From the NCBI GenBank assembly GCA_012038135.1, contig JAAVJQ010000004.1:124001-188000 (forward strand): a stretch of 64,000 nucleotides of DNA, read 5' to 3'. The stretch comes from Salinimicrobium nanhaiense. Lineage in GTDB: Bacteria > Bacteroidota > Bacteroidia > Flavobacteriales > Flavobacteriaceae. Positions within the stretch are counted from its first letter, which is position 1. Every line of letters starts with the position of its first letter. A program made the translations under genes and the position numbers. The notes beneath the pieces were generated by a model, which was not told the DNA's origin, searched no databases, and saw only the letters and a program-made list of their open reading frames with translations. Of the stretch, positions 45,922 through 55,566 are shown piece by piece.

Positions 45922-47490
45922 ATGACATTTACAAACTGGATCCTGTTTGTTCTTCTCGTTCAGCTCATTCATTTCCTCGGAACCTGGAGATTATATCAAA
46001 AAGCAGGACGTAAGGCCTGGGAAGCGGCCATTCCTATTTATAACGCAGTTATATTAATGAAGATCATCAACCGCCCCTGGTGGTGGGTGATCCTGCTGTT
46101 CATTCCTATTGTTAACCTCATCATGTTCCCTGTGATCTGGGTGGAAACAGTAAGAAGCTTTGGCCGCACCTCAACCACAGACACTATTTTAGCGGTGGTC
46201 ACCTGCGGATTATATATCTACTACCTTAACTATGTTGCCGATGTAAAATACAGGGAAGACAGAAGCCTTCATCCCGGAAGTGCCGCAGGAGAATGGATAA
46301 GTTCTATTTTGTTCGCCGTAGTTGCCGCAACCATTGTGCATACTTATGTGATGCAGCCTTTTACCATTCCTACCTCTTCTCTTGAAAAGACCTTATTGGT
46401 AGGAGATTTCCTGTTCGTAAGCAAGTTTCATTACGGTGCAAGAACTCCTATTACTCCTATTGCTTTTCCCATGGTTCATGATACCATTCCCGGAATTGGC
46501 ATTAAATCTTACCTGAACAAACCGGGAATACCATATTTCAGGATCCCGGGATTTCAGGATGTTGACCGCAATGATATTGTGGTTTTTAACTGGCCTATAG
46601 ATACGGTGAGGATGTTCAGGGACAGATCGGGAATTCGCTATGACAAACCTATTGACAAGAAATCCAATTATGTAAAAAGGGCGGTAGGTATACCTGGGGA
46701 TTCGCTGGAGATCATCGACGGTAAGATCTTCGTAAATGATAAACCTCTCCAACTGCCGGAAAGGGCAAAACCACAATATTCCTACACCGGAACTACAAAA
46801 GGGCAGGGATTTGATCCATACACGCTGTACCGCATGTATGATATCACCGATGCTTTTTACCATGATCCCAATACCAATCAATTCTATATTCAGGCGCTAA
46901 CCGAAGAAAATTTTCAAAGGTTGAAGAACCATCCTAATGTGGCATCCATTGAAAGGATCATCACTCCCAAAGGAGAAAAAGACGCTACTATTTTCCCCAA
47001 TAACAACAGGGTGAATTGGAACAGGGACAATTTTGGACCGGTCTTCGTGCCGAAGAAGGGAGCAACTGTAGAGATCACACCTGAAACTATGGCGATCTAC
47101 AGGCTCATTATCGAGTTTTACGAGGGAATGGAAATGGGAAGGGAGAGAAAACTTTCGGTAGATGGAAATAGAGTGCTTCTAAATGGGGAATCCATAAGTA
47201 CCTACACCTTTGAGCAGGACTATTATTTTATGATGGGAGATAACCGTCATAATAGCGAAGACAGCCGTTACTGGGGCTTTGTCGCCGAAAATCATATCGT
47301 GGGAAAACCTGTTTTTATATGGCTTAGCTTAGACCCACATGCTTCAGGATTAAGCAAGATCAGGTGGGACAGAATGTTCACCACAGTGGGAGGACAGGGA
47401 GATCCTGTATCCTATTTTCCTTATTTCCTGGTGATCGTTGTTGGACTGGTGGGATATAGCTTCTTCAGAAAAAAGGAACCTAAAAAATAG
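45922..47490 (+). CDS. lepB: Signal peptidase I with an extra N-terminal membrane domain
   Basis: A 522-residue protein, much longer than the usual 200-320. Residues about 1-115 form several added membrane segments resembling DUF5684 (WEAAIPIYNAVILMKIINRPWWWVILLFIPIVNLIMFPVI). The protease part follows: TM (SILFAVVAATIVHTYVM), the Ser box MQPFTIPTSSLEKTLLVGDFLFVSK with the nucleophile near residue 152, the Lys box NYVKRAVGIPGDSLEI near 251, and the GDNRHNSEDSRYWGFV box. A long insert separates the Lys box from the last box. A final TM helix (PYFLVIVVGLVGYSFF) ends it. Confidence 0.93.
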   Translation: MTFTNWILFVLLVQLIHFLGTWRLYQKAGRKAWEAAIPIYNAVILMKIINRPWWWVILLFIPIVNLIMFPVIWVETVRSFGRTSTTDTILAVVTCGLYIYYLNYVADVKYREDRSLHPGSAAGEWISSILFAVVAATIVHTYVMQPFTIPTSSLEKTLLVGDFLFVSKFHYGARTPITPIAFPMVHDTIPGIGIKSYLNKPGIPYFRIPGFQDVDRNDIVVFNWPIDTVRMFRDRSGIRYDKPIDKKSNYVKRAVGIPGDSLEIIDGKIFVNDKPLQLPERAKPQYSYTGTTKGQGFDPYTLYRMYDITDAFYHDPNTNQFYIQALTEENFQRLKNHPNVASIERIITPKGEKDATIFPNNNRVNWNRDNFGPVFVPKKGATVEITPETMAIYRLIIEFYEGMEMGRERKLSVDGNRVLLNGESISTYTFEQDYYFMMGDNRHNSEDSRYWGFVAENHIVGKPVFIWLSLDPHASGLSKIRWDRMFTTVGGQGDPVSYFPYFLVIVVGLVGYSFFRKKEPKK

Positions 47491-47498
47491 CATTTTTG

Positions 47499-48137
47499 AT
47501 GCACAAGTTGCTATTACATCCTGCTTATTTCGGGCCTGTTTCTCAATATGTGGCTTTAGTCAAGGCTAAGGAGGTAGTTTTTGAGAATGAGGATAATTAT
47601 CAAAAGCAAACCTATCGCAACCGTATGTATATTTATGGGGCAAATGGAAAACTTTCCCTCAATGTTCCCATTAAACATACCGGCAATAAATCGAATCATC
47701 AAAAATACCGGGATGTAAGAATTGAAAATGATTTCCCATGGCAAAAACAGCATTGGAGATCCCTCGAGACCGTATACCGCACCTCCCCTTTCTTTGAATT
47801 TTACGAAGATGATTTTCGGCCTGTTTATGATCAGAAATTTGAATTTTTGATCGACTTCAATTACAAATGTCTTGAGCTTGCGCTGGAAAGCCTGCAGCTG
47901 GAAATCAGCTTCGGAAAAACCTCTGAATATATCCTACATCCCAAAAACATGATCAATGGCCGATCTCTGATCAATGCTAAAAACCGAAAACCGGCAACCA
48001 TGGAACCATATACTCAGGTGTTTCAGGATAAATTCGGATTTTTAAATGATCTTAGTATCGTGGACCTGCTCTTTAACGAAGGGCCTAACGCTCTGAATTA
48101 CCTGGAAAATCAGGAAGTGTTACTTCCCTATTCTTAA
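47499..48137 (+). CDS. WbqC family protein
   Basis: A 212-residue cytosolic protein of the WbqC-like family, found in LPS/O-antigen sugar loci and also as a lone housekeeping-linked gene in Bacteroidota. Signatures are HPAYFGPVSQYVALVKAKEVVFENEDNYQKQTYRNRMYIYGANGKLSLNVPIKH and PWQKQHWRSLETVYRTSPFFEFYEDDF. The exact reaction is not established here. The ATG at 47499 follows lepB by 8 bp. Its 3' end overlaps the convergent phosphatase gene by 18 bp. Confidence 0.85.
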   Translation: MHKLLLHPAYFGPVSQYVALVKAKEVVFENEDNYQKQTYRNRMYIYGANGKLSLNVPIKHTGNKSNHQKYRDVRIENDFPWQKQHWRSLETVYRTSPFFEFYEDDFRPVYDQKFEFLIDFNYKCLELALESLQLEISFGKTSEYILHPKNMINGRSLINAKNRKPATMEPYTQVFQDKFGFLNDLSIVDLLFNEGPNALNYLENQEVLLPYS

Positions 48138-49154
48138 GCTGGCGGTAATAGGAAAATGATCTGAGTACGGCACCTCGTGATTTTCAAAAGAGAGGATCTC
48201 CATTGTTTCTTCAGGCAGTATAAAATCTATCCGCAGGGGAAGATAATAGATCTCAAAGGTCTTTCCGAAGCCATTCCCGGCTTCTTTGTATGCATCCTGG
48301 AGGCCAAGAGCTTTTAATTCCCTGTAAACATAAGAATAGGCGGTATTATTGAAATCTCCCAGCACAATAGATCTATGTGGGGTTTCAGTTACCAGGTCCC
48401 TTATCAGATTCATTTGCCGTTCCTGTCTCACAAATGTCTGACCCATGCCCAGGAAAACCCGCTTGGTATGCTGTTTTTCGATATTATTTAAATTCGGTTT
48501 TATCCCAAAAGACTGCAGGTGCACATTGATCACTCTAATCGTATCTCCCGCTTTAAAGATATCGGCGTAAATAGCATTGTTATTACTCTGGGTGGGAAAA
48601 TCCAATGATCCAGTTGCAATAATTGGGTACTTAGAAAAGATCGCAAGCCCAAATTCTGCATTCTTTTCTTTTAGTTTAATGTATTTATGTGGAAAACTAC
48701 GTGCTATATTAAGTTCGCCGTTGTAGTATTCCTGCATGGCAACCACATCGGCATCCTGTTCTTTAATAAATTCTGATATCTTCTGCGGAATATCACGGTC
48801 TTCTGCCCAGCCGTATTGATTGAACTGGCGCACATTATAAGTGAGTACTTTTAAGACACTATCTCCCTGCATTTCTTCTTCTCCCGAAGAGATCTCATAG
48901 ACCGATGTGACGTGATTAAAACCGATTAACAAAACGATTAGCGACAGCAAAGCCTGAATTCTTAATCTGAAGAGCCAGAACAACAAAAAGATAACATTGA
49001 CCACGATAAGCAAAGGCACCCCCAAACTAAAGACAGAGAGTAAGGCAAATGTACTGGGTGGTATGTACGGTAGTAAATAGGAAAAAAGCAGAATCAGGGC
49101 AGCCAGGATGTTCAGGAAGAACAGGAATTTATCAAACCAGTTGAGACCTTTCAT
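48120..49154 (-). CDS. Endonuclease/exonuclease/phosphatase family protein, membrane-anchored
   Basis: About 344 residues. Two or three N-terminal transmembrane helices (FLFFLNILAALILLFSYLLPYI, FSLGVPLLIVVNVIFLLFWLF) precede an EEP domain: LTYNVRQFNQYG (metal-site Asn), VAMQEYYNGE (Glu), INVHLQSFGI, IVLGDFNNTAYS (GDFN) and VPYSDHFPITASL (SDHxP). All catalytic positions are kept. The substrate may be a nucleic acid, phosphoinositide or sphingolipid-like head group; it cannot be told. ATG 49154 shares one base with the stop of the rhomboid gene before it. Confidence 0.88.
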   Translation of the reverse strand: MKGLNWFDKFLFFLNILAALILLFSYLLPYIPPSTFALLSVFSLGVPLLIVVNVIFLLFWLFRLRIQALLSLIVLLIGFNHVTSVYEISSGEEEMQGDSVLKVLTYNVRQFNQYGWAEDRDIPQKISEFIKEQDADVVAMQEYYNGELNIARSFPHKYIKLKEKNAEFGLAIFSKYPIIATGSLDFPTQSNNNAIYADIFKAGDTIRVINVHLQSFGIKPNLNNIEKQHTKRVFLGMGQTFVRQERQMNLIRDLVTETPHRSIVLGDFNNTAYSYVYRELKALGLQDAYKEAGNGFGKTFEIYYLPLRIDFILPEETMEILSFENHEVPYSDHFPITASLRIGK

Positions 49155-50065
49155 CAATCTTCTTTTCCGGCGTTAAATAAATAATCCTTTTCCTGTTTGG
49201 TAAGGCTGTCATATCCGCTTTTACTAATTTTATCGAGAATGGCATCAATCTTTTCCTGCTGTTCTTTTTTATTTCTGTCACGGGTACCAAATCCGGCAGG
49301 GGTACCGGGAGTACTTTTTCTTTTATGAACGGTTTTTAAGTTACTCCTCTTTTGAGGCGCAGGACTGGAGGAAAATAAGTCTCCAAACCAGTCAAGAAAT
49401 CTTTCGAATCCGCTCGCGATGTTGTTTCCTCTTCCCAGCTGTTTAGCATAAAGATAACCAAAACCTGCTCCTCCTAAATGGGCAAGATGTCCGCCGGGGT
49501 TGGAGATCGGGATCTGGATGATATCTACGACCACAAGAAAAGCAGCGATCCACCATAATTTTATACTACCAAGAAGAATAAGCCTTACTCTCATATGTGG
49601 AATGTGAGTGGCTATTCCCACGAGTATAGACATTACCGCCGCCGAAGCTCCTAAAAGATATGACCTACCCGTCCCCTGGAAAGCCGGAAACAGATTATAA
49701 CTGGCCATATAAACCAGGGCTCCAAATATGGCTCCCAAAAAGTAGAAATTCAGCAGCTTTTTTGGAGAGAAGTAATTCAGGAAATAAACTCCCGAAAAAT
49801 ACAGGATCAACATGTTCGACAGCAGGTGCCAAATGCCGCTATGCAAAAAGGCATAGGTAATGATAGACCAGGGTTTGAAGATGAATTCCCCAAGTTCTTT
49901 TGGGAACACCAGCCACTCCAGTAAGAAATCTGAATTAAAGCTGAAAAGAAAGGCAAGGGTCTTAAAAAAGAAGATAAGGATAAACACAGCCACATTTACA
50001 GCGATCAATTTCTCGCTAACCGTAGCCATTTGAATCTTGGATCTTATCCTGTTACTACCCCTCAT
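49154..50065 (-). CDS. Rhomboid-family intramembrane serine protease (first of a tandem pair)
   Basis: A 303-residue membrane protein with six helices. The catalytic Ser is in LLGASAAVMSILVG (GxSA rather than GxSG), the His in GGHLAHLGGAGFGYLYAKQ, and WHLLSNMLILYFSG carries the oxyanion Asn. A soluble, basic C-terminal tail of about 90 residues ends in a degradation-tag-like KISKSGYDSLTKQEKDYLF segment, often seen on flavobacterial rhomboids. One-base overlaps (TAATG, TGATG) couple it to both neighbours. Confidence 0.9.
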   Translation of the reverse strand: MRGSNRIRSKIQMATVSEKLIAVNVAVFILIFFFKTLAFLFSFNSDFLLEWLVFPKELGEFIFKPWSIITYAFLHSGIWHLLSNMLILYFSGVYFLNYFSPKKLLNFYFLGAIFGALVYMASYNLFPAFQGTGRSYLLGASAAVMSILVGIATHIPHMRVRLILLGSIKLWWIAAFLVVVDIIQIPISNPGGHLAHLGGAGFGYLYAKQLGRGNNIASGFERFLDWFGDLFSSSPAPQKRSNLKTVHKRKSTPGTPAGFGTRDRNKKEQQEKIDAILDKISKSGYDSLTKQEKDYLFNAGKED

Positions 50066-50814
50066 TAATCCCAGCGGTTTTGATTAAACTGATTTTTCTT
50101 CCAGTACCACATCATGATGAAACCAAATAATGCTCCTCCTACGTGTGCAAAATGCGCAATTCCTCCTCCAAATAAAGAGTATCCCGTAAATCCTGAAAAC
50201 AGGTCAATTGCAATTAATGCCGGAATAAAGTATTTTGCTTTTATAGGCACCGGCACGAACAACAGGAACAACTCTACATTGGGAAACAACATCCCAAACG
50301 CTACCAGGATCCCGTATATTGCACCCGATGCACCTACCGCAGGTGTATTATAGGAGGTAAAAAATTCCCGCAACATATCCTGCGAAACATTATTTAAAAT
50401 AGCAGTATTATACTGCCCGGTTTCCAATAAGCTCTGTATCGCCCCCGGTGTCATTCCCGCTTCAATCAACTCGCTATAGCCGCTCTGGAAGTGGTAATAA
50501 TTCACCAGACTGTGAATGATCGCAGCCCCTATCCCTGCCGAAAAATAGAAAAACAGGAACCTGTTCTTTCCCAACACCTGTTCAATGGGACTTCCAAAAG
50601 CCCAGAGCGCATACATATTGAACAGGATATGAAAGATACTGCTGGGATCATGCATGAACATGTGCGTGATCACCTGCCAGAATCCAAAATTCTCATTCTC
50701 TACGAACCACAGTGAAAATAACTGGTAGGCTTGATTTCCTAAAACCTGGCTTCCTATATAAACAATAACATTAATGATCAAAAGAACCTTAACGGTTTCA
50801 GTCATTCTTCCCAT
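50065..50814 (-). CDS. Rhomboid-family intramembrane serine protease (second of a tandem pair)
   Basis: A 249-residue membrane protein with six helices. Catalytic GASGAIYGILVAFG (Ser) and AHFAHVGGALFGFIM (His) are canonical, with FHILFNMYALWAFG providing the HxxxN element. It lies directly after mutL with no gap, and its stop shares one base with the next rhomboid start. Natural substrates are unknown. Confidence 0.92.
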   Translation of the reverse strand: MGRMTETVKVLLIINVIVYIGSQVLGNQAYQLFSLWFVENENFGFWQVITHMFMHDPSSIFHILFNMYALWAFGSPIEQVLGKNRFLFFYFSAGIGAAIIHSLVNYYHFQSGYSELIEAGMTPGAIQSLLETGQYNTAILNNVSQDMLREFFTSYNTPAVGASGAIYGILVAFGMLFPNVELFLLFVPVPIKAKYFIPALIAIDLFSGFTGYSLFGGGIAHFAHVGGALFGFIMMWYWKKNQFNQNRWD

Positions 50815-52668
50815 TTACATGAACTTTTTATCCAATTCTTCTACAGTTAAGGTAGTAAAAATAGGTTTATTATATGGAGATAAAGTGGTTTCCTTGCAGG
50901 CAAATAAACTATTAACAATATTTTGTTGTTCGGCTGAATTCAGGATAGTGCCAGATTTTACTGCCATGCCTTTAGCAAGGGATTTTGACAGTGTATCGAT
51001 CTGTGAAAAGCCTGTTCCTGGCACTTCATTCTCCAGGTCACTTAGCAATTGCTCCAGCAGAATAGCCACTTCGCTTTCTGATATTAAAGTAGGAATACCC
51101 GAAATCTCCACGGAATCTTTTTTTATTTCTGAAAAAATAAACCCTGTTTGCTCCAGGGAATCCTTGATCTCCTTTAGCAATTCGATCTCATGCTTTGAAA
51201 ACTGAAGCAATAGCGGAAATAACAATTGTTGACTCACCGCCGAAGTAATAGTAATATTCTTCAACAACTCTTCATACAGGATCCTCGTATGGGCCCTGTG
51301 TTGATCTATAACCAGGATTCCGCTTTTCAACGTACTGATGATATATTTTCTATTCAGCTGAAAGGTGGTACTGCCGCCTTCAGTGGCATCAGAACTACCA
51401 AAGAGATTTCCTGTGACCTCATCACTTTCGAATTCCACCTGCTCAAAACCCGAAGTCTTCTCCTGCCCATTTCCGCCAAGGCCATTATAAAGGCTTTCCC
51501 AACTCCCGCTGTTGTTCCTTTCTCTGGGGTATGAAAAATTAGATTTTCCGGATCTTTCATTTTTAAAAGGATTGAAATTATGATCCACCTCAACTTTAGG
51601 CGGGGTCACAGCTTTATTAGAAAATTCATAAGGGGTATCAAGAGTAGCATCCCGGTTAAAATCGAGTACAGGGGCTACATTGAATTGTCCCAGGCTATGC
51701 TTGATGGAACTTCGCAAAATGGTATATAATGCGTGCTCATCATCAAATTTGATCTCGGTTTTAGTGGGGTGAATATTAATATCAATACTTTTCGGGTCTA
51801 CCTGTAAGAACAGAAAATAACCAGGATAAGCTCCATCCCTTAGCAAACCTTCAAAAGCCGCGGTAACAGCGTGATTTAAATATGGACTTTTGATGAACCG
51901 ATCATTGACAAAAAAGAATTGCTCTCCCCTGCCCTTTTTAGCGAATTCGGGTTTACCCACAAATCCGTTGATCTTTACAATGCCTGTCTCTTCTTTTACT
52001 GGGACCAGTTTTTCATTGGTCTTTCCTCCAAAGATATTGACGATCCTTTGGCGGTAATTAGCTTCGGGAAGCTGAAATAATTCGCTCCCATTGTGATATA
52101 ATGAAAACTGAATATTTGGATGTGCTAAAGCTACTCTCTGAAATTCGTCGATAATATGACGAAGTTCCACGGTGTCACTTTTTAAAAAATTACGGCGGGC
52201 GGGAATGTTATAAAAAAGATTCTTCACACAGATCGTGCTCCCTTGCGGGGTGACACAAACTTCCTGAGACACTACTTCACTGCCTTCGATCTTAATACAG
52301 GTTCCTACTTCATCATCTTCCTGCCTGGTTTTAAGCTCCACATGGGCAATGGCTGCAATAGATGCAAGCGCTTCCCCGCGAAAACCTTTTGTTTTTAAAC
52401 TGAAAAGATCCTCGGCCGAATTGATCTTGGAGGTTGCATGCCGCTCAAAACATAAGCGGGCATCGGTTACACTCATCCCTTTTCCGTTATCGGTAACCTG
52501 GATAAGTGTCTTTCCTGCTTCTTTTACTAAAATTTTAATATTGGTACCACCGGCATCGATGGAATTCTCCAGCAATTCCTTAATTACGGAAGCCGGTCTC
52601 TGCACCACCTCCCCTGCAGCGATTTGATTGGCGACATGGTCTGGTAAGAGATGAATAACATCTGTCAT
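50815..52668 (-). CDS. mutL: DNA mismatch repair protein MutL
   Basis: A 617-residue GHKL ATPase. N-terminal motifs are VVQRPASVIKELLENSIDAG, VTDNGKGM and TKGFRGEALASIAAI, then FFFVNDRFIKSPYLNHAV and IDINIHPTKTEIKF. The C-terminal dimerisation domain has IDQHRAHTRILYEELL at the position of the MutL endonuclease motif DQHAxxExxxxE. Here the first Glu is replaced by Thr and an Arg is inserted in place of Ala, so endonuclease activity through that motif is doubtful. Directly abuts the genes on either side. Confidence 0.95.
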   Translation of the reverse strand: MTDVIHLLPDHVANQIAAGEVVQRPASVIKELLENSIDAGGTNIKILVKEAGKTLIQVTDNGKGMSVTDARLCFERHATSKINSAEDLFSLKTKGFRGEALASIAAIAHVELKTRQEDDEVGTCIKIEGSEVVSQEVCVTPQGSTICVKNLFYNIPARRNFLKSDTVELRHIIDEFQRVALAHPNIQFSLYHNGSELFQLPEANYRQRIVNIFGGKTNEKLVPVKEETGIVKINGFVGKPEFAKKGRGEQFFFVNDRFIKSPYLNHAVTAAFEGLLRDGAYPGYFLFLQVDPKSIDINIHPTKTEIKFDDEHALYTILRSSIKHSLGQFNVAPVLDFNRDATLDTPYEFSNKAVTPPKVEVDHNFNPFKNERSGKSNFSYPRERNNSGSWESLYNGLGGNGQEKTSGFEQVEFESDEVTGNLFGSSDATEGGSTTFQLNRKYIISTLKSGILVIDQHRAHTRILYEELLKNITITSAVSQQLLFPLLLQFSKHEIELLKEIKDSLEQTGFIFSEIKKDSVEISGIPTLISESEVAILLEQLLSDLENEVPGTGFSQIDTLSKSLAKGMAVKSGTILNSAEQQNIVNSLFACKETTLSPYNKPIFTTLTVEELDKKFM

Positions 52669-52968
52669 CTAATAGGGATTGCTAAAGATGGAGAGATCAA
52701 AGTCGATGATCCATAAAAATATTAGCACCAGGATGGCGATGATCACCAGCACAGTGCGGTTAATCTCACGATTACCACGGTTGCGGCTGCTTTCACGCGC
52801 CTGTTTCCATTGGCTGCCAAAATCTATGGCATTGGTTGCTTCCCGGTATTTGTTGAATTTCGAATCGAAATTATACATATTTCCGGTGTCTTTGCCCTTA
52901 TAGTAACGTGGGGTATAGTTATACCTGTTGTTTTTCTTTTTAGGCTGAAAGATGTTGAGTTTAAGCAT
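52669..52968 (-). CDS. Small membrane protein upstream of mutL, function unknown
   Basis: A 99-residue protein with a basic, Asn/Tyr-rich N-terminus (QPKKKNNRYNYTPRYYKGKDTGN) and one C-terminal transmembrane helix (TVLVIIAILVLIFLWIIDF). Similar proteins sit between ribH and mutL in Flavobacteriia and are sometimes misnamed riboflavin synthase; nothing in the sequence supports that. Its stop abuts the mutL start. It starts 106 bp before ribH ends. Confidence 0.75.
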   Translation of the reverse strand: MLKLNIFQPKKKNNRYNYTPRYYKGKDTGNMYNFDSKFNKYREATNAIDFGSQWKQARESSRNRGNREINRTVLVIIAILVLIFLWIIDFDLSIFSNPY

Positions 52969-53074
52969 TACAATTCTTTATTACCGGAATTTCAAATTTA
53001 CTTAAAATGCTCAAGAATTCCGAAGTTTAGGAGAGCAAACTCACATCAACAAAAACAATGCCTTTTGTAGAAGA

Positions 53075-53572
53075 TCAAATGCGGGAATCCTTGCGTAACT
53101 GGGCCATTTTTATAGCAGCTACAGCCGCTTCGGCTCCTTTGTTCCCGTGCCTGCCACCTGAACGATCAATTGCCTGCTGCATATTTTGATCTGTAAGCAC
53201 ACAAAAGATGACAGGAATATCATTTTGCACATTGACATCTTTGATGCCCTGGGAAACTGCCTGGCAAACAAAGTCAAAGTGTTTGGTCTCTCCCTCGATC
53301 ACACTCCCTATAGCAATAATTGCATCAAGCATATCGTAACTCTCCTGCATTTTCTTACAGCCGTAGATCAATTCAAAACTTCCGGGAACATTCCAGCGTA
53401 CGATCTTTCTTTCCAAAACATCATTTTCAAGAAGTACCTTGATGGCTCCCTGTGCAAGATTTTCGGTGATGTTATCGTTCCACTCAGAAACAACAATCCC
53501 AAACCTGAATTCCTTCGCGTTTGGGATCTTATTCTTATCGTATTCTGAAAGATTTTTTCCTTCGGTAGCCAT
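53075..53572 (-). CDS. ribH: 6,7-dimethyl-8-ribityllumazine synthase
   Basis: Penultimate step of riboflavin synthesis. 165 residues with FGIVVSEWNDNITENL, WNVPGSFELIYGCKKM, AIIAIGSVIEGETKHFDFVCQAVSQGI and the catalytic His in TKHFDF; C-terminal GGRHGNKGAEAAVAAIKM. Complete. It follows the TPR protein gene by 3 bp. Confidence 0.95.
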   Translation of the reverse strand: MATEGKNLSEYDKNKIPNAKEFRFGIVVSEWNDNITENLAQGAIKVLLENDVLERKIVRWNVPGSFELIYGCKKMQESYDMLDAIIAIGSVIEGETKHFDFVCQAVSQGIKDVNVQNDIPVIFCVLTDQNMQQAIDRSGGRHGNKGAEAAVAAIKMAQLRKDSRI

Positions 53573-53575
53573 AGA

Positions 53576-54349
53576 TTATTGTTGCATTGCCTGAGCCTGC
53601 CCTAAATAAGCTGCTACTTTGTTAGCTTCAGCAGATTCAGGATATTCCTTTTCGATCCTGGTTAGATACTCTTCAGCAGTTTCCCCGTCTCCTAAACTTA
53701 TTGCCGTCATCGCAGCCTTCAGAAGGAATTTTGGCGCAGTAAAGTTATTGTCTCTCATGGTAGCTGCCTCTTCATAATAACTTAAAGCCTCTTCCGGTTG
53801 ATCCAGCTGAAGGAAAGCATCTCCAATACCACCTTTTGCAAGCGGAGAAAGTATTTCATCGTCACTGTCGAATTCATCAAGGTGCTCAATGGCTTTTTGG
53901 TATTGATTTGTACTTAAATAAGCCATACCTGCATAGTAACGGGCAAGATTTCCGGCTTTGGTAGAACCATAATTCTCAATAATGTCTTCAAAACCAAATT
54001 TCCCCTGGCCCCCGGTCAAAGCCATGTTGTACAGAGAATCACTTTGTGCACCCTGCGCGTCAAGAGCATTATCAAAATATTGCTGCGCCATGAACATTTC
54101 ATTGGCAGCTTCAGCTTCTTTAGGCTCCTGGATGAACTCTTCATACCCAAGATATCCAAGGATAACCAAAGCAGCAACACCTATAATGATAAATATATAT
54201 TTCTGGTTATTTGCAACCCAGGCTTCTGTCTTATTCGCACCTTCGTCAAGTGTGTTAAAAACTTCGGCAGTTGTAGACTCATCCTCAACAGCTGAGTTTT
54301 GCTCCTCTTTAGTTGTGGGCTTATATCCTCTTTTCTTGTACGTAGCCAT
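53576..54349 (-). CDS. Membrane-anchored TPR protein (YfgM-like)
   Basis: A 257-residue protein: acidic cytoplasmic N-terminus, one transmembrane helix (YIFIIIGVAALVILGYLGYEEF, about 49-70), then periplasmic TPR helices (NLARYYAGMAYLSTNQYQKAIEHLDEF, GGIGDAFLQLDQPEEALSYYEEAATM, FLLKAAMTAISLGDGETAEEYLTRIEKEYPES). The layout resembles YfgM, an envelope quality-control factor, but the assignment is by architecture only. Divergent from recF. Confidence 0.8.
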   Translation of the reverse strand: MATYKKRGYKPTTKEEQNSAVEDESTTAEVFNTLDEGANKTEAWVANNQKYIFIIIGVAALVILGYLGYEEFIQEPKEAEAANEMFMAQQYFDNALDAQGAQSDSLYNMALTGGQGKFGFEDIIENYGSTKAGNLARYYAGMAYLSTNQYQKAIEHLDEFDSDDEILSPLAKGGIGDAFLQLDQPEEALSYYEEAATMRDNNFTAPKFLLKAAMTAISLGDGETAEEYLTRIEKEYPESAEANKVAAYLGQAQAMQQ

Positions 54350-54486
54350 AAATAAACGTTAATGAAGCGCAAAAATAGAATTTTTCTTTAAAACTTAAAG
54401 GGAATTAAATTGTTTATTTATGCTAATTTGCAAGCCCTGCCGGCAAGGCACCTTCAGGAATTTATCCTTCTGAATTTTAGATAATT

Positions 54487-55566
54487 ATGTTTCTCAAAAC
54501 CCTCTCCTTACTCAATTATAAGAATTTTACAACGGCCGATTTTGATTTTGACCAAAAGATTAACTGTATGGTGGGGAACAACGGAATTGGAAAAACCAAT
54601 ATCCTGGACAGCATCTATCATCTTTCCTTCGGAAAAAGCTATTTCAACCCCATCACCAGCCAAAACATCAACCACAATTCAGATTTTTTTGTGATCGATG
54701 GGATCTTTGAAAAGAAAGAACGGGAAGAGCAGATTATCGTGAGTGCCAAACGCGGACAAAAAAAGGTGATCAAAAGGAATAATAAACCTTACGAGAAATT
54801 TAGTGAACATATAGGCTTCATCCCCACTGTGATCATTTCTCCGGCAGATAGGGATCTTATTATTGAGGGCAGTGAGACCCGCAGAAAATTCATTGACGGA
54901 GTGATATCCCAAAGTGATAATAAATACCTGAACAACCTCATCAATTACGGAAAGATCCTTGCGCAACGCAATTCCCTGCTGAAGTATTTTGCTGCGAATA
55001 ACAGCTTTGACCGCGATACACTTTCAATCTACGACATGCAGCTGGAGGAATTGGGAAATGGTCTTTACCTGAAGCGAAAGGAATTCCTGAAAACCTTTAT
55101 TCCCATTTTTCAAAAGCGGTATGAGACTATAAGCAATGGACGCGAAGATGTTTCCATAGTTTATAAAAGTCAGTTAGATGAGGGAAGTTTTAAAGAGCAG
55201 CTGGAAAGTAATCTGCAAAAGGATATGGCATTGCAGTACACAGGAGTTGGAATTCATAAAGATGACCTGATCTTTGAAATAGCAGGACATCAAATTAAAA
55301 AATTTGGCTCCCAGGGACAACAAAAATCATTTCTGATCGCTCTAAAACTGGCGCAATTTGATTTCATCAAAGATCTTGGTAAAGTATCCCCCATTCTATT
55401 ATTGGATGACATTTTTGACAAGCTTGACGAGAACCGGGTCGCGCACATTGTGGATCTCGTGGCGACAGATGAGTTGGGGCAATTATTTATAAGTGACACC
55501 CACGGTGACCGCACCGAAAAGGTGGTAAAAGGCACCGGCCAAACCTATAAAATGTTTTACCTGTGA
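54487..55566 (+). CDS. recF: DNA replication and repair protein RecF
   Basis: A 359-residue SMC-like ATPase. Walker [25 protein letters not shown], signature [18 protein letters not shown] and Walker [18 protein letters not shown] are all seen. It loads RecA at gaps. It is not next to dnaA-dnaN here. The next gene starts at GTG inside its stop (GTGA). Confidence 0.95.
   Translation: MFLKTLSLLNYKNFTTADFDFDQKINCMVGNNGIGKTNILDSIYHLSFGKSYFNPITSQNINHNSDFFVIDGIFEKKEREEQIIVSAKRGQKKVIKRNNKPYEKFSEHIGFIPTVIISPADRDLIIEGSETRRKFIDGVISQSDNKYLNNLINYGKILAQRNSLLKYFAANNSFDRDTLSIYDMQLEELGNGLYLKRKEFLKTFIPIFQKRYETISNGREDVSIVYKSQLDEGSFKEQLESNLQKDMALQYTGVGIHKDDLIFEIAGHQIKKFGSQGQQKSFLIALKLAQFDFIKDLGKVSPILLLDDIFDKLDENRVAHIVDLVATDELGQLFISDTHGDRTEKVVKGTGQTYKMFYL

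Noticed and set aside
46393..46881. 162-codon frame antisense to lepB
   Set aside because: Falls within the catalytic part and insert of signal peptidase I; no independent coding evidence.
52669..52968. Riboflavin synthase function for the small gene next to ribH
   Set aside because: The protein is a 99-residue single-helix membrane protein with no lumazine-binding motif.
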